From positions 2,480,001-2,544,000 of the forward strand of contig NZ_FNSW01000001.1 in assembly GCF_900104695.1 (NCBI RefSeq): a stretch of 64,000 nucleotides of DNA, written 5' to 3'. Below, piece after piece: positions 44,257 through 52,590 of the stretch. A program made the translations under genes and the position numbers. Source of the DNA: Paenibacillus sp. GP183. GTDB taxonomy: Bacteria; Bacillota; Bacilli; Paenibacillales; NBRC-103111. The notes under the pieces were generated by a model that worked only from the letters and a program-made list of their open reading frames with translations, searched no databases and was not told the DNA's origin. The first letter of the stretch is position 1. Each line of letters opens with the position of its first letter.

Positions 44257-45408
44257 ATGCGGATTGCTCTATTTTCAGACACCTTTTGGCCTCAAGTAAA
44301 TGGCGTTGCCTTAACGCTAAAAAGGTTTACCGAGCATCTCGAAAAACGTCACATATCCTTTCGCACGTTTGTCCCCAAAATCAACGAGGAGGATTTATTT
44401 ACCAACAATATTCAATGTTTTGCCAGTCTTCCCTTGCTGATTTACCCTGAATGCCGAATCGCGCTGCCCAACTATTTTACCATCTACAAACAGCTTCAAC
44501 AATTTCAACCGGACCTGATTCATATCGCCACCCCCTTCAATATCGGACTATGCGGTCTTTACTACGCGAGAAAGTATGGTGTTCCTCACGTAGCTTCTTA
44601 CCATACCCATTTTGATCGCTATCTCCAATATTACCACCTTCAATTTGCCTCCTCCTTATTCTGGCGCTATATCCGCTGGTTCCACCAATCTTGCCTGGCT
44701 ACCTTTGTTCCATCCCATGAAACAGCCGAAGAGATGAACCAGCAGGGAATACAAGGACTGGACCTGTGGAAACGCGGAATTGATTGCAACCTGTTTAATC
44801 CAGATAAAAAGAACAAGGCCATTCGTGAAAAGTATAACTTTAACGAACGTTACATGCTGCTATATGTAGGCCGGCTAGCGCCCGAAAAGGACCTGGATAT
44901 CATGATTGACGTTATGAAAAGGATGCCTGATGCCCTTCGCAGCCAAATCCGCTGGTTCTTCGTGGGTGAAGGCCCTATGTTAAAACAGCTGCAAGCCGAG
45001 GCGCCTTCCAATGCAACTTTTACCGGATATCTTAGCGGGGAGCCGCTCGCCGAGCTGTATGCATCAGCGGACCTGTTCGTTTTCCCCTCAAGCACCGAAA
45101 CTTTCGGCAATGTCGTATTGGAGTCCCTCGCATCGGGCACACCCGTCATCGGTGCCAGAGCCGGCGGAGTTCAGGAGATCATACAGAACGGCAAAACAGG
45201 ACTGCTGTGTCCTCCCCGCGACCCGGATGCTTTCATTCGTGCCATTGTCAACATGCTGGAACGGCCTGAGAGGTTAACCGATTTCGGTCATGAAGGCAGG
45301 GCGTATGCTTCAACGCAATCTTGGGAAACCATTTTTGACGATCTCCTGCTCAAATACGAACGGATTCTGAGTTCTACAGCCTCAAGACGAAACACATTTT
45401 CCGCTTAA
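44257..45408 (+). CDS. GT4-family glycosyltransferase
   Basis: The protein of 383 residues starts with the GT4 pattern MRIALFSDTFWPQVNGVA, as in GDP-mannose- or UDP-glucose-dependent lipid glycosyltransferases. The C-terminal nucleotide-sugar domain has LYVGRLAPEKDL, VGEGPM and the E-x7-E motif FPSSTETFGNVVLESLASGTPVIG. GGGAGGGG precedes the ATG. It is 19 bp before a UDP-glucose dehydrogenase gene, so it may transfer glucuronate or glucose to a lipid or wall polymer. Confidence 0.9.
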   Translation: MRIALFSDTFWPQVNGVALTLKRFTEHLEKRHISFRTFVPKINEEDLFTNNIQCFASLPLLIYPECRIALPNYFTIYKQLQQFQPDLIHIATPFNIGLCGLYYARKYGVPHVASYHTHFDRYLQYYHLQFASSLFWRYIRWFHQSCLATFVPSHETAEEMNQQGIQGLDLWKRGIDCNLFNPDKKNKAIREKYNFNERYMLLYVGRLAPEKDLDIMIDVMKRMPDALRSQIRWFFVGEGPMLKQLQAEAPSNATFTGYLSGEPLAELYASADLFVFPSSTETFGNVVLESLASGTPVIGARAGGVQEIIQNGKTGLLCPPRDPDAFIRAIVNMLERPERLTDFGHEGRAYASTQSWETIFDDLLLKYERILSSTASRRNTFSA

Positions 45409-45427
45409 TATTGAGGAGGATAAAACG

Positions 45428-46771
45428 ATGAGAGTTGCAGTTATTGGAACAGGTTATGTCGGTTTAGTCACTGGAGCTGGATTGGCTCAATTAGGCCATT
45501 CTGTCATTTGTGCAGATATCTCTGCTGAGAAAATTGCTACTCTTACATCAGGAGGACTGCCGATTTGGGAGCTAGGTCTGTATGAACTCCTGCAAGAAGT
45601 GAAAGACCTTGATCAAATACGCTTTACTACCGATGTAGGATCTGCCATTCGTGAATCCGATATATTGATCATTTCCGTTGGTACTCCGTTTGGTCCTAAA
45701 GGCGAGGCCGATTTAACGCAATTCTGGTCTGTCATTAACCAAACTGCACTTCACATTCACAGCACCGAAGAGAAATTTATTGTGATCAAAAGTACTGTCC
45801 CTGTTGGCACAAGCGATCAGGTGGAACAGCAGATGCGCTCCCTTATTCCAGCCAATCCGAACATTAATATTATCCATAACCCCGAGTTTCTCCGGCAGGG
45901 TAACGCTATTCATGATTTTTTCCACCCTGACCGCATTGTGGCGGGATGCAATACCGAAAAAGCCCGAAATGTGATAACTGAACTGTACGAAGGTCTGTCC
46001 GCACCCATCCTGTTCAGCGACCGCCGCAGCTCGGAAATGATCAAATACGCATCCAATGCCTTCCTGGCCATGAAAATATCTTATATCAACATGATCGCTG
46101 ATTTTTGCGAAGAAACGGACGCCCATGTCGATGTTGTCGCCAAGGGGATGGGGATGGATCGGAGGATCGGAGATTCTTTTCTTCAAGCCGGAATTGGATA
46201 CGGCGGGTCTTGTTTCCCAAAGGATATAAAGGCGTTTCAAGATCTGGGGAACCGTCTGGGAGTCTCGATGCCGCTTCTGGATTCTACGGAAGCCATTAAT
46301 CAAAACCGACCGCGCACTCTTCTATATAAATTGAGGCAAGTCTTGGGATCGCTGCGAGGAACCCGCATCGCGCTGCTCGGTCTTTGCTTTAAACCAATGA
46401 CCGATGACATTCGGGAAGCGCCTTCGCTGACCATTAGCCGCATGTGTATGGAACACGGAGCAACCGTGCATGGCTACGACCCTCTTCTTAAACAATACCC
46501 TCTGCCTGGTGTAATCTTGCACCGTGATTTGTACGATGCGATAGATTCCTGCGATGCAATGATCATTTTGACGGAGTGGGAACAATTTCGCAATCTGGAT
46601 TGGAGTAAGGTCAGTCGTAAGCTGCGCGGTCGATTGATTATCGACGGAAGAAACATGTTCGCATGGGAAGACATGCAGCTGACTTCCCAAGTGTATGATT
46701 TAACATACCTGTCCATTGGAAGACCTCCTATCTATGCAAAAACCGCATCACCTTCCGCATCGGCTCTATAA
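45428..46771 (+). CDS. tuaD: UDP-glucose 6-dehydrogenase
   Basis: The 447-residue enzyme oxidises UDP-glucose to UDP-glucuronate with two NAD+. The N-terminal NAD site is VIGTGYVGLVTG; STVPVGTS and NPEFLRQGNA follow; the catalytic Cys is in GIGYGGSCFPKDI near residue 260. The length suits the TuaD/Ugd family. GAGGAGGAT is before the ATG. With the upstream glycosyltransferase it could make a glucuronate polymer or glycolipid. A strong terminator follows. Confidence 0.9.
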   Translation: MRVAVIGTGYVGLVTGAGLAQLGHSVICADISAEKIATLTSGGLPIWELGLYELLQEVKDLDQIRFTTDVGSAIRESDILIISVGTPFGPKGEADLTQFWSVINQTALHIHSTEEKFIVIKSTVPVGTSDQVEQQMRSLIPANPNINIIHNPEFLRQGNAIHDFFHPDRIVAGCNTEKARNVITELYEGLSAPILFSDRRSSEMIKYASNAFLAMKISYINMIADFCEETDAHVDVVAKGMGMDRRIGDSFLQAGIGYGGSCFPKDIKAFQDLGNRLGVSMPLLDSTEAINQNRPRTLLYKLRQVLGSLRGTRIALLGLCFKPMTDDIREAPSLTISRMCMEHGATVHGYDPLLKQYPLPGVILHRDLYDAIDSCDAMIILTEWEQFRNLDWSKVSRKLRGRLIIDGRNMFAWEDMQLTSQVYDLTYLSIGRPPIYAKTASPSASAL

Positions 46772-46780
46772 TTGTAAAGA

Positions 46781-46814
46781 AAATGGAGTGCTGGTTGAGA
46801 TCAGCACTCCATTT
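46781..46814 (+). terminator. terminator after tuaD
   Basis: AAATGGAGTGCTG (46781-46793) pairs perfectly with CAGCACTCCATTT (46802-46814) and is followed by TTTGC. A near copy lies at 48244-48277. Confidence 0.9.
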
Positions 46815-46826
46815 TTGCACCACAAC

Positions 46827-46855
46827 AAAAAAACCATCCGCCGCGTGCGGATGGT
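46827..46855 (-). terminator. terminator of the 49-residue gene
   Basis: On the minus strand ACCATCCGC pairs with GCGGATGGT (46855-46847 and 46841-46833), followed by seven T's. Confidence 0.88.
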
Positions 46856-46903
46856 GATTGACCTTCTCTTATCATTCACAAATATATTGAGATTAAATTT
46901 ATA

Positions 46904-47053
46904 TTAGTTCGCTTTCACCTTACCGACGATGGTCGATGTACCATATACCGCAATAGTGGAGGCAGCAGATTTACGCTGATTCATCTTGCTTTGGGAAGCT
47001 TGTCCTTTCTGTTGAACAGCGCCCACTTTTTTGGATGATTTCGTTCCGAACAT
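46904..47053 (-). CDS. 49-residue basic protein
   Basis: This short gene begins with ATG at 47051-47053, eight bases after AGGAGG, and ends in TAA at 46904-46906. It codes for MFGTKSSKKVGAVQQ, a Lys/Gln/Ser-rich middle, and ends VYGTSTIVGKVKAN. It is highly basic and has no membrane helix. The strong ribosome site and own terminator make it real. Its C-terminus resembles that of the 54-residue protein at 47997-48161 (GT-T-L/I-x-GK-x-K). Function unknown. Confidence 0.75.
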   Translation of the reverse strand: MFGTKSSKKVGAVQQKGQASQSKMNQRKSAASTIAVYGTSTIVGKVKAN

Positions 47054-47068
47054 ATCCATCCCCTCCTT

Positions 47069-47887
47069 CTACTCATATTTTACTACAATTTCCACAAGCT
47101 TGTCCACATGGCCAAGCATCGTTGCCAGATAAGTACTTTGCTCAAACTCTGACCAATTTTCTTCAATTTTCACTCCCGATTTGGTGATAGCCACAAACAG
47201 CCCAAGTCGAAGCTTTCCAATGTTGCGGATCAGGATGACTGTTTCCGCATCCCCTCTGGGTCGCTGACGTTTGAATTCGATCCACTTGGTATGAGTGGTC
47301 AGCTTCTCCTCCAGCATGAATTTGGCTGCATCTTCATCCCAGCTTTTCTGCTGTGCGCTAAGACCAACCGTTTTACCAAACCCGAAATTGGTAAAAATCA
47401 CACCCTTTTCGTCGTTTGGATCCGGACGGATGGCGATGGCTCGGAAATCCCCTGCGTTTAGTCCGTAAATCTCCCGCATCCGGTCGATAATCCGTTCGTA
47501 TAATTGCTTTACGACAAGTCTCGTATCGGCCTCTTCCGTCTTTTCTTCCTCCAACGCTTGAATCGTGGCAGCCATTTCTTGATGAAAAAGTACCCTTGGC
47601 GGCATGACATACTCTTCTTGGACAAACCACTTGTACCGGAACCATCGAATCAGCGCAAAGATCAGATAAAACATCGAAACGTACGTCCAGAACCAGAAAC
47701 TGAACAGAAACCATTTAGGCCAGTCTTTTGTCGGTGCTAAACCGACGACCCATTTGAATGGCTCGCTCAAATAAGGATTCAAGTCTGGCAACGCTTTGAA
47801 GAAAATCGTTTTCAATTGCCCAATTGCCCAAAGCCCCCAGACGTACGTCCATGTGTTTTTTGGCGCCTCTTTAGAAAGGCGTACCAT
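47069..47887 (-). CDS. membrane-anchored protein with GAF-like cytosolic domain
   Basis: The 272-residue protein has two hydrophobic segments (about 15-32, weak, and 60-82, FSFWFWTYVSMFYLIFALI), then a short coiled-coil-like linker (QALEEEKTEEADTRLVVKQL) and a soluble domain at 130-270. The latter contains an alpha/beta pattern ending in a C-terminal helix (LGHVDKLVEIVVKY) that looks GAF-like. No kinase or cyclase domain follows. It lies 15 bp upstream of the 49-residue gene on the same strand. Function unknown. Confidence 0.7.
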   Translation of the reverse strand: MVRLSKEAPKNTWTYVWGLWAIGQLKTIFFKALPDLNPYLSEPFKWVVGLAPTKDWPKWFLFSFWFWTYVSMFYLIFALIRWFRYKWFVQEEYVMPPRVLFHQEMAATIQALEEEKTEEADTRLVVKQLYERIIDRMREIYGLNAGDFRAIAIRPDPNDEKGVIFTNFGFGKTVGLSAQQKSWDEDAAKFMLEEKLTTHTKWIEFKRQRPRGDAETVILIRNIGKLRLGLFVAITKSGVKIEENWSEFEQSTYLATMLGHVDKLVEIVVKYE

Positions 47888-47973
47888 CCGTTCCTTCGTA
47901 GTAATTGGTCATCCCCTTCTTTCCCTATGGGTAAAACATACCACTAAATTTACCATTTCTTCAAGCGTATAAA

Positions 47974-47997
47974 TAAAAAAACGCCCTCTTGGGCGCT
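47974..47997 (-). terminator. terminator of the 54-residue gene
   Basis: GCGCCC and GGGCGT (47996-47991 and 47986-47981) form a short GC-rich stem on the minus strand, followed by TTTTTT. It begins at the stop codon of the small gene. Confidence 0.8.
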
Positions 47998-48161
47998 CAT
48001 ATCTTTTGCTTGCCGGTTAAAGTGGTCGTTCCCAAAACCGCTTTTTGAATCGGTTTGTCTAGCCGAATTTTAGATTCCTCATATCTTGTGCCATCCGGCA
48101 AGGACCTATCTCTTTGAGTCACCTCCAGTCGGCCAACTGCTTCTTTCTTTTTTCCGGACAT
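47997..48161 (-). CDS. 54-residue basic protein
   Basis: ATG at 48159-48161 follows AGGAGGTGGTATTGTG, and the TGA is at 47997-47999. The product starts MSGKKKEAVGRLEV, has a central RYEESKIRLDKPIQKA and ends VLGTTTLTGKQKI. It is basic, soluble and of unknown family. Its end resembles that of the 49-residue protein on the other side of the membrane protein, suggesting common origin or function. Confidence 0.75.
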   Translation of the reverse strand: MSGKKKEAVGRLEVTQRDRSLPDGTRYEESKIRLDKPIQKAVLGTTTLTGKQKI

Positions 48162-48333
48162 CACAATACCACCTCCTCACATTCTATTCTGCGATAAAAG
48201 GGTTCAGTCTTAACCAACACCCAAAATTTTCTAAAATAACGCCAAGTGTAATGCTGATTGAATTCAGCACTCCACTTTTCTAATTTAAGCATGAAAAAAC
48301 CCCCCGATGATGGGAGGTGAGTAGTCAATAACT
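48162..48333. other. intergenic region with two hairpins
   Basis: It holds a near copy of the tuaD terminator hairpin (48244-48277) with no plus-strand gene before it, and a minus-strand terminator at 48295-48319 (ACCTCCC and GGGGGGT with T's) that now lies on the wrong side of an IS from the aldo/keto reductase gene. Confidence 0.6.
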
Positions 48334-49790
48334 TAAATGTTGCGAATTCGCTCTCAAAGAACGAAAATGAGCAGACCTATAGCAGGTGTCGGTAACAGCA
48401 GATTAGGCGGGTATCTTGAGATGCTTAAGGATGTCGAATAACGGTTTCTTCTCAAGAGCTTGCTGATACACGTAAACGATGATTTGCCCAAAATACGCCT
48501 GCCGAATTCGGTACACCACATCTCCAAGCGTGAGATGAATGTCGTTCTTCATCCAGTCCTGTCGCTGTGATTCTAAAAAGTTCTGCGTAAGAAACTGGAT
48601 CGCCCAAAATCGCTGAATGCCTTCAAATGAGAGCAACTGATATTGGTCAAAACCTAGCAGTTCTTTGAAATAGCGATAGCCGGTTTCGATATTCCAGCGC
48701 ACGTGATAATAGCGCTGGATCGTAACGAGATCCAGGCTCAAGTCCGTGCACAGAAGACAAACCTGAGGTTTGCTCGAATCGGCGTATTCATCTTTCCAAG
48801 ATAGCAAAGCTTTGACATTTTCCATTTCGCTTAACGGACCTTCATATTCATAAATCCAGTACGTTCCCTGACTTTCCACCGTAACGGAGCGGAGGTCAGA
48901 CTTGCGAAGGTACTGGACAGCGAAATCAGCCATAGAAATCGTTACGCCGCTGACGCAGATAAGCCGGTTCGTCTTTACAGCGGCGATGACATGAAATCCC
49001 TTGCGATTGCAGGCATTAATAACCTTTTCACTGGTATACCAGCTGTCCATGAGAACGTAAACCTGCTCATCCTGTGTAGCTGGGAATGCTTCGATCATTT
49101 CAAGGGCAAGATCGTTCTTACTTTTGAATGACAGGCGATGTTCATCGCAATACTCTTCACGGTAATAAGGACGGAAATCCCAGGCATAGGAATGGCCCTC
49201 GCTTACCACGTGAGAAGTGACAACGCAATGACACCAGACTGACTTTCCAGATTCGTGTGAGTATTGAAAGCTAAGAGCCTCCATTTTCTTCGTCGAGGTT
49301 TCCTTCTTACAGCAAGTGTCATCCACGATGAAAAATACAAGACGCCTTAAATCACCATTCTTCATACGCTTTGTCTGGATTTTCTCCATAATAAATTGCA
49401 TTCGTCTGCGCTGCATACGATTGACGCACCAAGGCGCATGATTCAGAAAATTGGTGATGCTGCTCAGATGACAATCTTGTCTGGCAGCGTTTCGAATTTG
49501 CGTAATATTTTTACGTCCGGCACAAAGAATGATACCATGAACGAGCGTAAACAAGTGATTCCGTTGGGGTTTAGAAAACTCCAATTTGAGAGCTAAAATG
49601 AACTTGACGATAGGCAAGTAGAGGGATACCATGTTAGTGGGACATCTCCTTTTTATGGAAATTGTGGCGTCGTAACCAACAATTTCTTCTTTAAGGTCAG
49701 ATGTCCTCCTTCCAATTAATCATTCGACGAAGCTTCTAAAATCCTGCCTTTAAAAGGGATTTGTCGACAACAAGATTTTTGCAACACTCA
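48334..49790 (-). mobile_element. IS4-type insertion sequence, about 1,457 bp
   Basis: The ends are TAAATGTTGCGAA and, on the opposite strand, TGAGTGTTGCAAA, an imperfect terminal inverted repeat with TGTTGC in common. An 11-bp direct repeat, AGTCAATAACT, flanks it at 48323-48333 and 49791-49801, as expected for target duplication in this group. The single internal gene codes for a complete transposase. Confidence 0.85.
48403..49632 (-). CDS. IS4-family DDE transposase
   Basis: The 409-residue transposase has the DDE residues: FIVDDTCCK near residue 103, LMDSWYTSE near 197, and the YREK-type signature Y-x2-R-x3-E-x6-K in YHVRWNIETGYRYFKELLG near 310. Length and start are normal and no frameshift is seen, so the element may be active. 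It moves the flanking IS by cut and paste. Confidence 0.92.
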   Translation of the reverse strand: MVSLYLPIVKFILALKLEFSKPQRNHLFTLVHGIILCAGRKNITQIRNAARQDCHLSSITNFLNHAPWCVNRMQRRRMQFIMEKIQTKRMKNGDLRRLVFFIVDDTCCKKETSTKKMEALSFQYSHESGKSVWCHCVVTSHVVSEGHSYAWDFRPYYREEYCDEHRLSFKSKNDLALEMIEAFPATQDEQVYVLMDSWYTSEKVINACNRKGFHVIAAVKTNRLICVSGVTISMADFAVQYLRKSDLRSVTVESQGTYWIYEYEGPLSEMENVKALLSWKDEYADSSKPQVCLLCTDLSLDLVTIQRYYHVRWNIETGYRYFKELLGFDQYQLLSFEGIQRFWAIQFLTQNFLESQRQDWMKNDIHLTLGDVVYRIRQAYFGQIIVYVYQQALEKKPLFDILKHLKIPA

Positions 49791-49820
49791 AGTCAATAAC
49801 TTTAAATTCGGATATTTCGT

Positions 49821-50690
49821 TTACTTGATAAAAATTTTCATTAATTTATTTAAAAATGGATTAATGATAAAACCAGTAGGACTAATTGAATACCTTTTAC
49901 CTGTATTTAGTTGGTTAATTTTTTCCATATCTTCACTAGTTAATTCAAAGTCGAATAGCTGACTATTTTCTTTAATTCTTTTTGGATTTGATGATTTTGG
50001 AATAATAATAATTCCCCGTTGTAGATGCCAACGTAAAATAACTTGAGCCACCGTTTTATGATGATGATGGGCAATTTTTTTTAATTCCGGATTTTCCAAT
50101 AACGCTTTATTTCCTTGACCTAATGGTCCCCAGGCCTCATGCAGAATCTGGTGCTTAATGAGATAGTCATGCAAGTCATTTTGCGGAAACTCGGGATGAG
50201 TCTCAATCTGATTAATCATGGGTGGAATCTTGGAGTGTTTCATTAAGTCTTCAAGGTGCTGAATCTCAAAATTCGCAACTCCAATCACTTTGATTTTCCC
50301 TTCCATATATAACTCTTCCATAGCTTGCCATGTTTCCAGATAATAAGGCGAGGCAAAATGGATGAGGTACATATCAAGATACTCTACATTCAGCTTTTTG
50401 CAAGTTTGTTCAAAGGCTCTCTTGGCAGCTTCATAACCATGATCGGTATTCCATACTTTAGAAGTAATAAAAAATTCCTCTCGAGGTATCTGACTTTTTT
50501 GAATCTCTATTCCTAAAATCTTCTCATTTCCATAAATTTTAGCGGTATCAAAATGGCGATAACCAATCCGGATAGCCTCCCTAATCGCCGTTTCAAATTG
50601 TTCCTTTTTAGTTAGTTTGAACACCCCTAAACCTAATTGGGGGATTTTAACGCCATTACTCGCTTCAATTACCTTATCCTCTAAGCTCAT
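49821..50690 (-). CDS. aldo/keto reductase
   Basis: The 289-residue enzyme has the AKR catalytic tetrad: Asp and Tyr in HFDTAKIYGNE near residue 46-52, Lys in ITSKVW near 79 and His in YLIHFAS near 110. The NADP site is in IIPKSSNPKRIKEN. It reduces aldehydes or ketones. Neighbouring DoxX and Rrf2 genes suggest a carbonyl or redox stress role. An IS is inserted only 20 bp after its stop. Confidence 0.92.
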   Translation of the reverse strand: MSLEDKVIEASNGVKIPQLGLGVFKLTKKEQFETAIREAIRIGYRHFDTAKIYGNEKILGIEIQKSQIPREEFFITSKVWNTDHGYEAAKRAFEQTCKKLNVEYLDMYLIHFASPYYLETWQAMEELYMEGKIKVIGVANFEIQHLEDLMKHSKIPPMINQIETHPEFPQNDLHDYLIKHQILHEAWGPLGQGNKALLENPELKKIAHHHHKTVAQVILRWHLQRGIIIIPKSSNPKRIKENSQLFDFELTSEDMEKINQLNTGKRYSISPTGFIINPFLNKLMKIFIK

Positions 50691-50767
50691 TTGAAGACTC
50701 CCTTTCTTTTAAGGAAAGCTGCTTACTTTTCTAAATATACAATAACGCAGCTTCAATCAAAAATAAA

Positions 50768-50802
50768 GGAGACACCATCCACTTGCGCGGATTAATGTCT
50801 CC
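50768..50802 (-). terminator. terminator-like hairpin after doxX
   Basis: GGAGACA (50768-50774) pairs with TGTCTCC (50796-50802); a T-rich run follows on the minus strand. Confidence 0.6.
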
Positions 50803-50820
50803 GATGATTCTATAACATTA

Positions 50821-51162
50821 TTAACGGATGAAAAAGACGATGAAAGATATGATAGCTAACACCAGGATCGGGATCGTTTCTTTGAACGAGTCCTTGTTTC
50901 GAATGTGCACAATGATGCCGCCGATGGAAGTAATCCCAAGGATGAGCGAACCAACCGCCGTCCAGTTCTTATCCCAATAGCCTACAATTAATGCCGCTGC
51001 ACCAACGAATTCAACGATACCCGTCACAACACGAAACCATTGCGGGTAGCCCCATTTCTTAAAATTCTCAACATGCATTTTGGAACCTGATAATTTGCCC
51101 ACACCCGCCATCAAAAACATAAGAGCCAGTAAACTTTGCAAAACGATCGCTAAAATGGCCAT
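50821..51162 (-). CDS. DoxX family membrane protein
   Basis: The 113-residue protein has four hydrophobic helices and the DoxX start (LLALMFLMAGVGKLSGS) plus WFRVVTGIVEFVGAAALIVG. DoxX-like proteins are membrane partners of thiol and redox systems. Two TATAATGTGC motifs are upstream, shared with the rrf2 promoter, indicating co-regulation. Confidence 0.88.
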   Translation of the reverse strand: MAILAIVLQSLLALMFLMAGVGKLSGSKMHVENFKKWGYPQWFRVVTGIVEFVGAAALIVGYWDKNWTAVGSLILGITSIGGIIVHIRNKDSFKETIPILVLAIISFIVFFIR

Positions 51163-51224
51163 CTCGATAATCCCCTTTAATATGAGTTAGTTACTGCTTG
51201 CAGATCATTCTGTGCTTTAATCAG

Positions 51225-51284
51225 GCACATTATATCTTAAAATAAAAATGCAGCCGTAACTGCAACTCCCTAAAGCACATTATA
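51225..51284 (-). promoter_or_regulatory. two TATAATGTGC motifs upstream of doxX
   Basis: The plus-strand sequence GCACATTATA is at 51225-51234 and 51275-51284. On the coding strand each gives TATAAT (a perfect -10) followed by GTGC. A third copy is upstream of rrf2. Confidence 0.6.
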
Positions 51285-51326
51285 ATCGTTTACTGGATGT
51301 TTGACTAGTATCCGGCTAAAAAAATA

Positions 51327-51770
51327 TTACTTGAAAAATTCGACACGTTTCATTACATCCGTTATCGTATACTTCTGCAAATATTCAATCGTACGCTGCT
51401 CGGCTTCCTGGAGAATTCTTTCCAATTCCGCATCCATTTGTGCGCCAGCTTCACCAACTTCTCCACAATCAACGTCGGCCTCAGATTGAATAGCGACGTT
51501 ATTCACAGCCGTGTAGATCTCGCCTAACGTAATTTGATCATGATGCTTCCGCAATATATAACCGCCCTCTCGTCCTCCCTTTGATTCAACAAGACCTGAG
51601 GATGTCAAGGTTTGCATCACTCTGCGCAAAAAAGTCGCATGCGAATCAACTTGACTGGCTATCATCGCGCTAGATAAAATACCGCCGTTACTAGCTAACC
51701 AAATTATGGCATGAACGGCTATTTTGAAACGAGGAGGACCGATGTTAACTCCACGATTTGCAGTGCTCAT
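51327..51770 (-). CDS. Rrf2 family transcriptional regulator
   Basis: The 147-residue protein has the Rrf2 winged helix: RFKIAVHAIIWLA, ATFLRRVMQTLTSSGLV and GREGGYILRK, then a dimer helix region. Only one Cys is present in the middle (VDCGEV), not the three needed for an Fe-S cluster, so it would sense a thiol-reactive or other signal as in the YwnA-like subgroup. It likely represses itself and doxX through the shared motif. Confidence 0.88.
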   Translation of the reverse strand: MSTANRGVNIGPPRFKIAVHAIIWLASNGGILSSAMIASQVDSHATFLRRVMQTLTSSGLVESKGGREGGYILRKHHDQITLGEIYTAVNNVAIQSEADVDCGEVGEAGAQMDAELERILQEAEQRTIEYLQKYTITDVMKRVEFFK

Positions 51771-51821
51771 TGATGTTCACTCCTTTGTAAAAGCTTCATC
51801 TTATTCAGCGTGACTCAATAA

Positions 51822-51859
51822 GCACATTATAGAGCGCAAAATATTTATATACAAGTCGA
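51822..51859 (-). promoter_or_regulatory. promoter of rrf2 with TATAATGTGC motif
   Basis: On the minus strand TTGTAT, a 17-bp spacer and TATAAT lead into GTGC (plus-strand GCACATTATA at 51822-51831), the third copy of the motif seen upstream of doxX. Confidence 0.6.
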
Positions 51860-51891
51860 TTATCCTATTTCACAAAGTCAATTGGAAGAGG

Positions 51892-52572
51892 TTACAGGGA
51901 CCTAGCAAGACGAAAGCCGAGATCATCAATTCGAAACGCAGGGTGACTGCGGCGGCGGCACGTCGACCCACAGCCCCTAGCCTCTTCCGCCCAGCTGCCA
52001 CCGCGGAAAATTCTGTAGGAATCGTATACGTTCACATCGTATAAATCCCAACACCACTCCCAAATATTTCCTAACATATCATAGAGCCCCCATGCATTCG
52101 GCAGCTTTTTACCTGCCTCATGGACCATGCCCTCAGAGTTGCCATGATACCAAGCTATTTCATCAAGCTCGCCGTACCGATAACCAACCGTTCCTGCTTT
52201 ACACGCATACTGCCATTCCGCTTCTGTTGGAAGACGATAGCCATCCGCATCCCAGTTACAGACGACTCTCTCACCATCATCAATTACCGAGTAATATTCC
52301 TTTAGACCCGTTAACTGAGAAAGCAAATTACAAAATGAGATCGCATCATTCCATGAGACATTCACAACCGGAACCTGAGATTCGTCATTAGGTCCAACTG
52401 TCTTTTGCACAATAGAGAAATATAACTCTTTCGTAACAGGAACCGGTGCAAGCAAAAAAGAATTCACCTGGACCGTCCATGTATTCTTTATTCGATCGTC
52501 TCTTAATTCAATTTCACCAGCAGGAATTTTCACCATTGGATACTCAGCATGACTACGCCGTGCTTTTGACAC
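51892..52572 (-). CDS. SUMF1/FGE-sulfatase-like protein
   Basis: The 226-residue protein has the family blocks MVKIPAGEIELRD, PVTKELYFSIV, PVVNVSWNDAISFCNLLS, GYRLPTEAEWQYACKAG, GLYDMLGNIWEWCWD and a C-terminal FRGGSWAEEARGCGSTCRRR. True formylglycine-generating enzymes carry a C-x4-C copper pair; here the pair is C-x3-C, so that activity is not assured. No sulfatase gene is adjacent. It is 18 bp after the TetR gene on the same strand. Confidence 0.82.
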   Translation of the reverse strand: MSKARRSHAEYPMVKIPAGEIELRDDRIKNTWTVQVNSFLLAPVPVTKELYFSIVQKTVGPNDESQVPVVNVSWNDAISFCNLLSQLTGLKEYYSVIDDGERVVCNWDADGYRLPTEAEWQYACKAGTVGYRYGELDEIAWYHGNSEGMVHEAGKKLPNAWGLYDMLGNIWEWCWDLYDVNVYDSYRIFRGGSWAEEARGCGSTCRRRSHPAFRIDDLGFRLARSL

Positions 52573-52590
52573 CTATCTTCCTCCCGTCCT

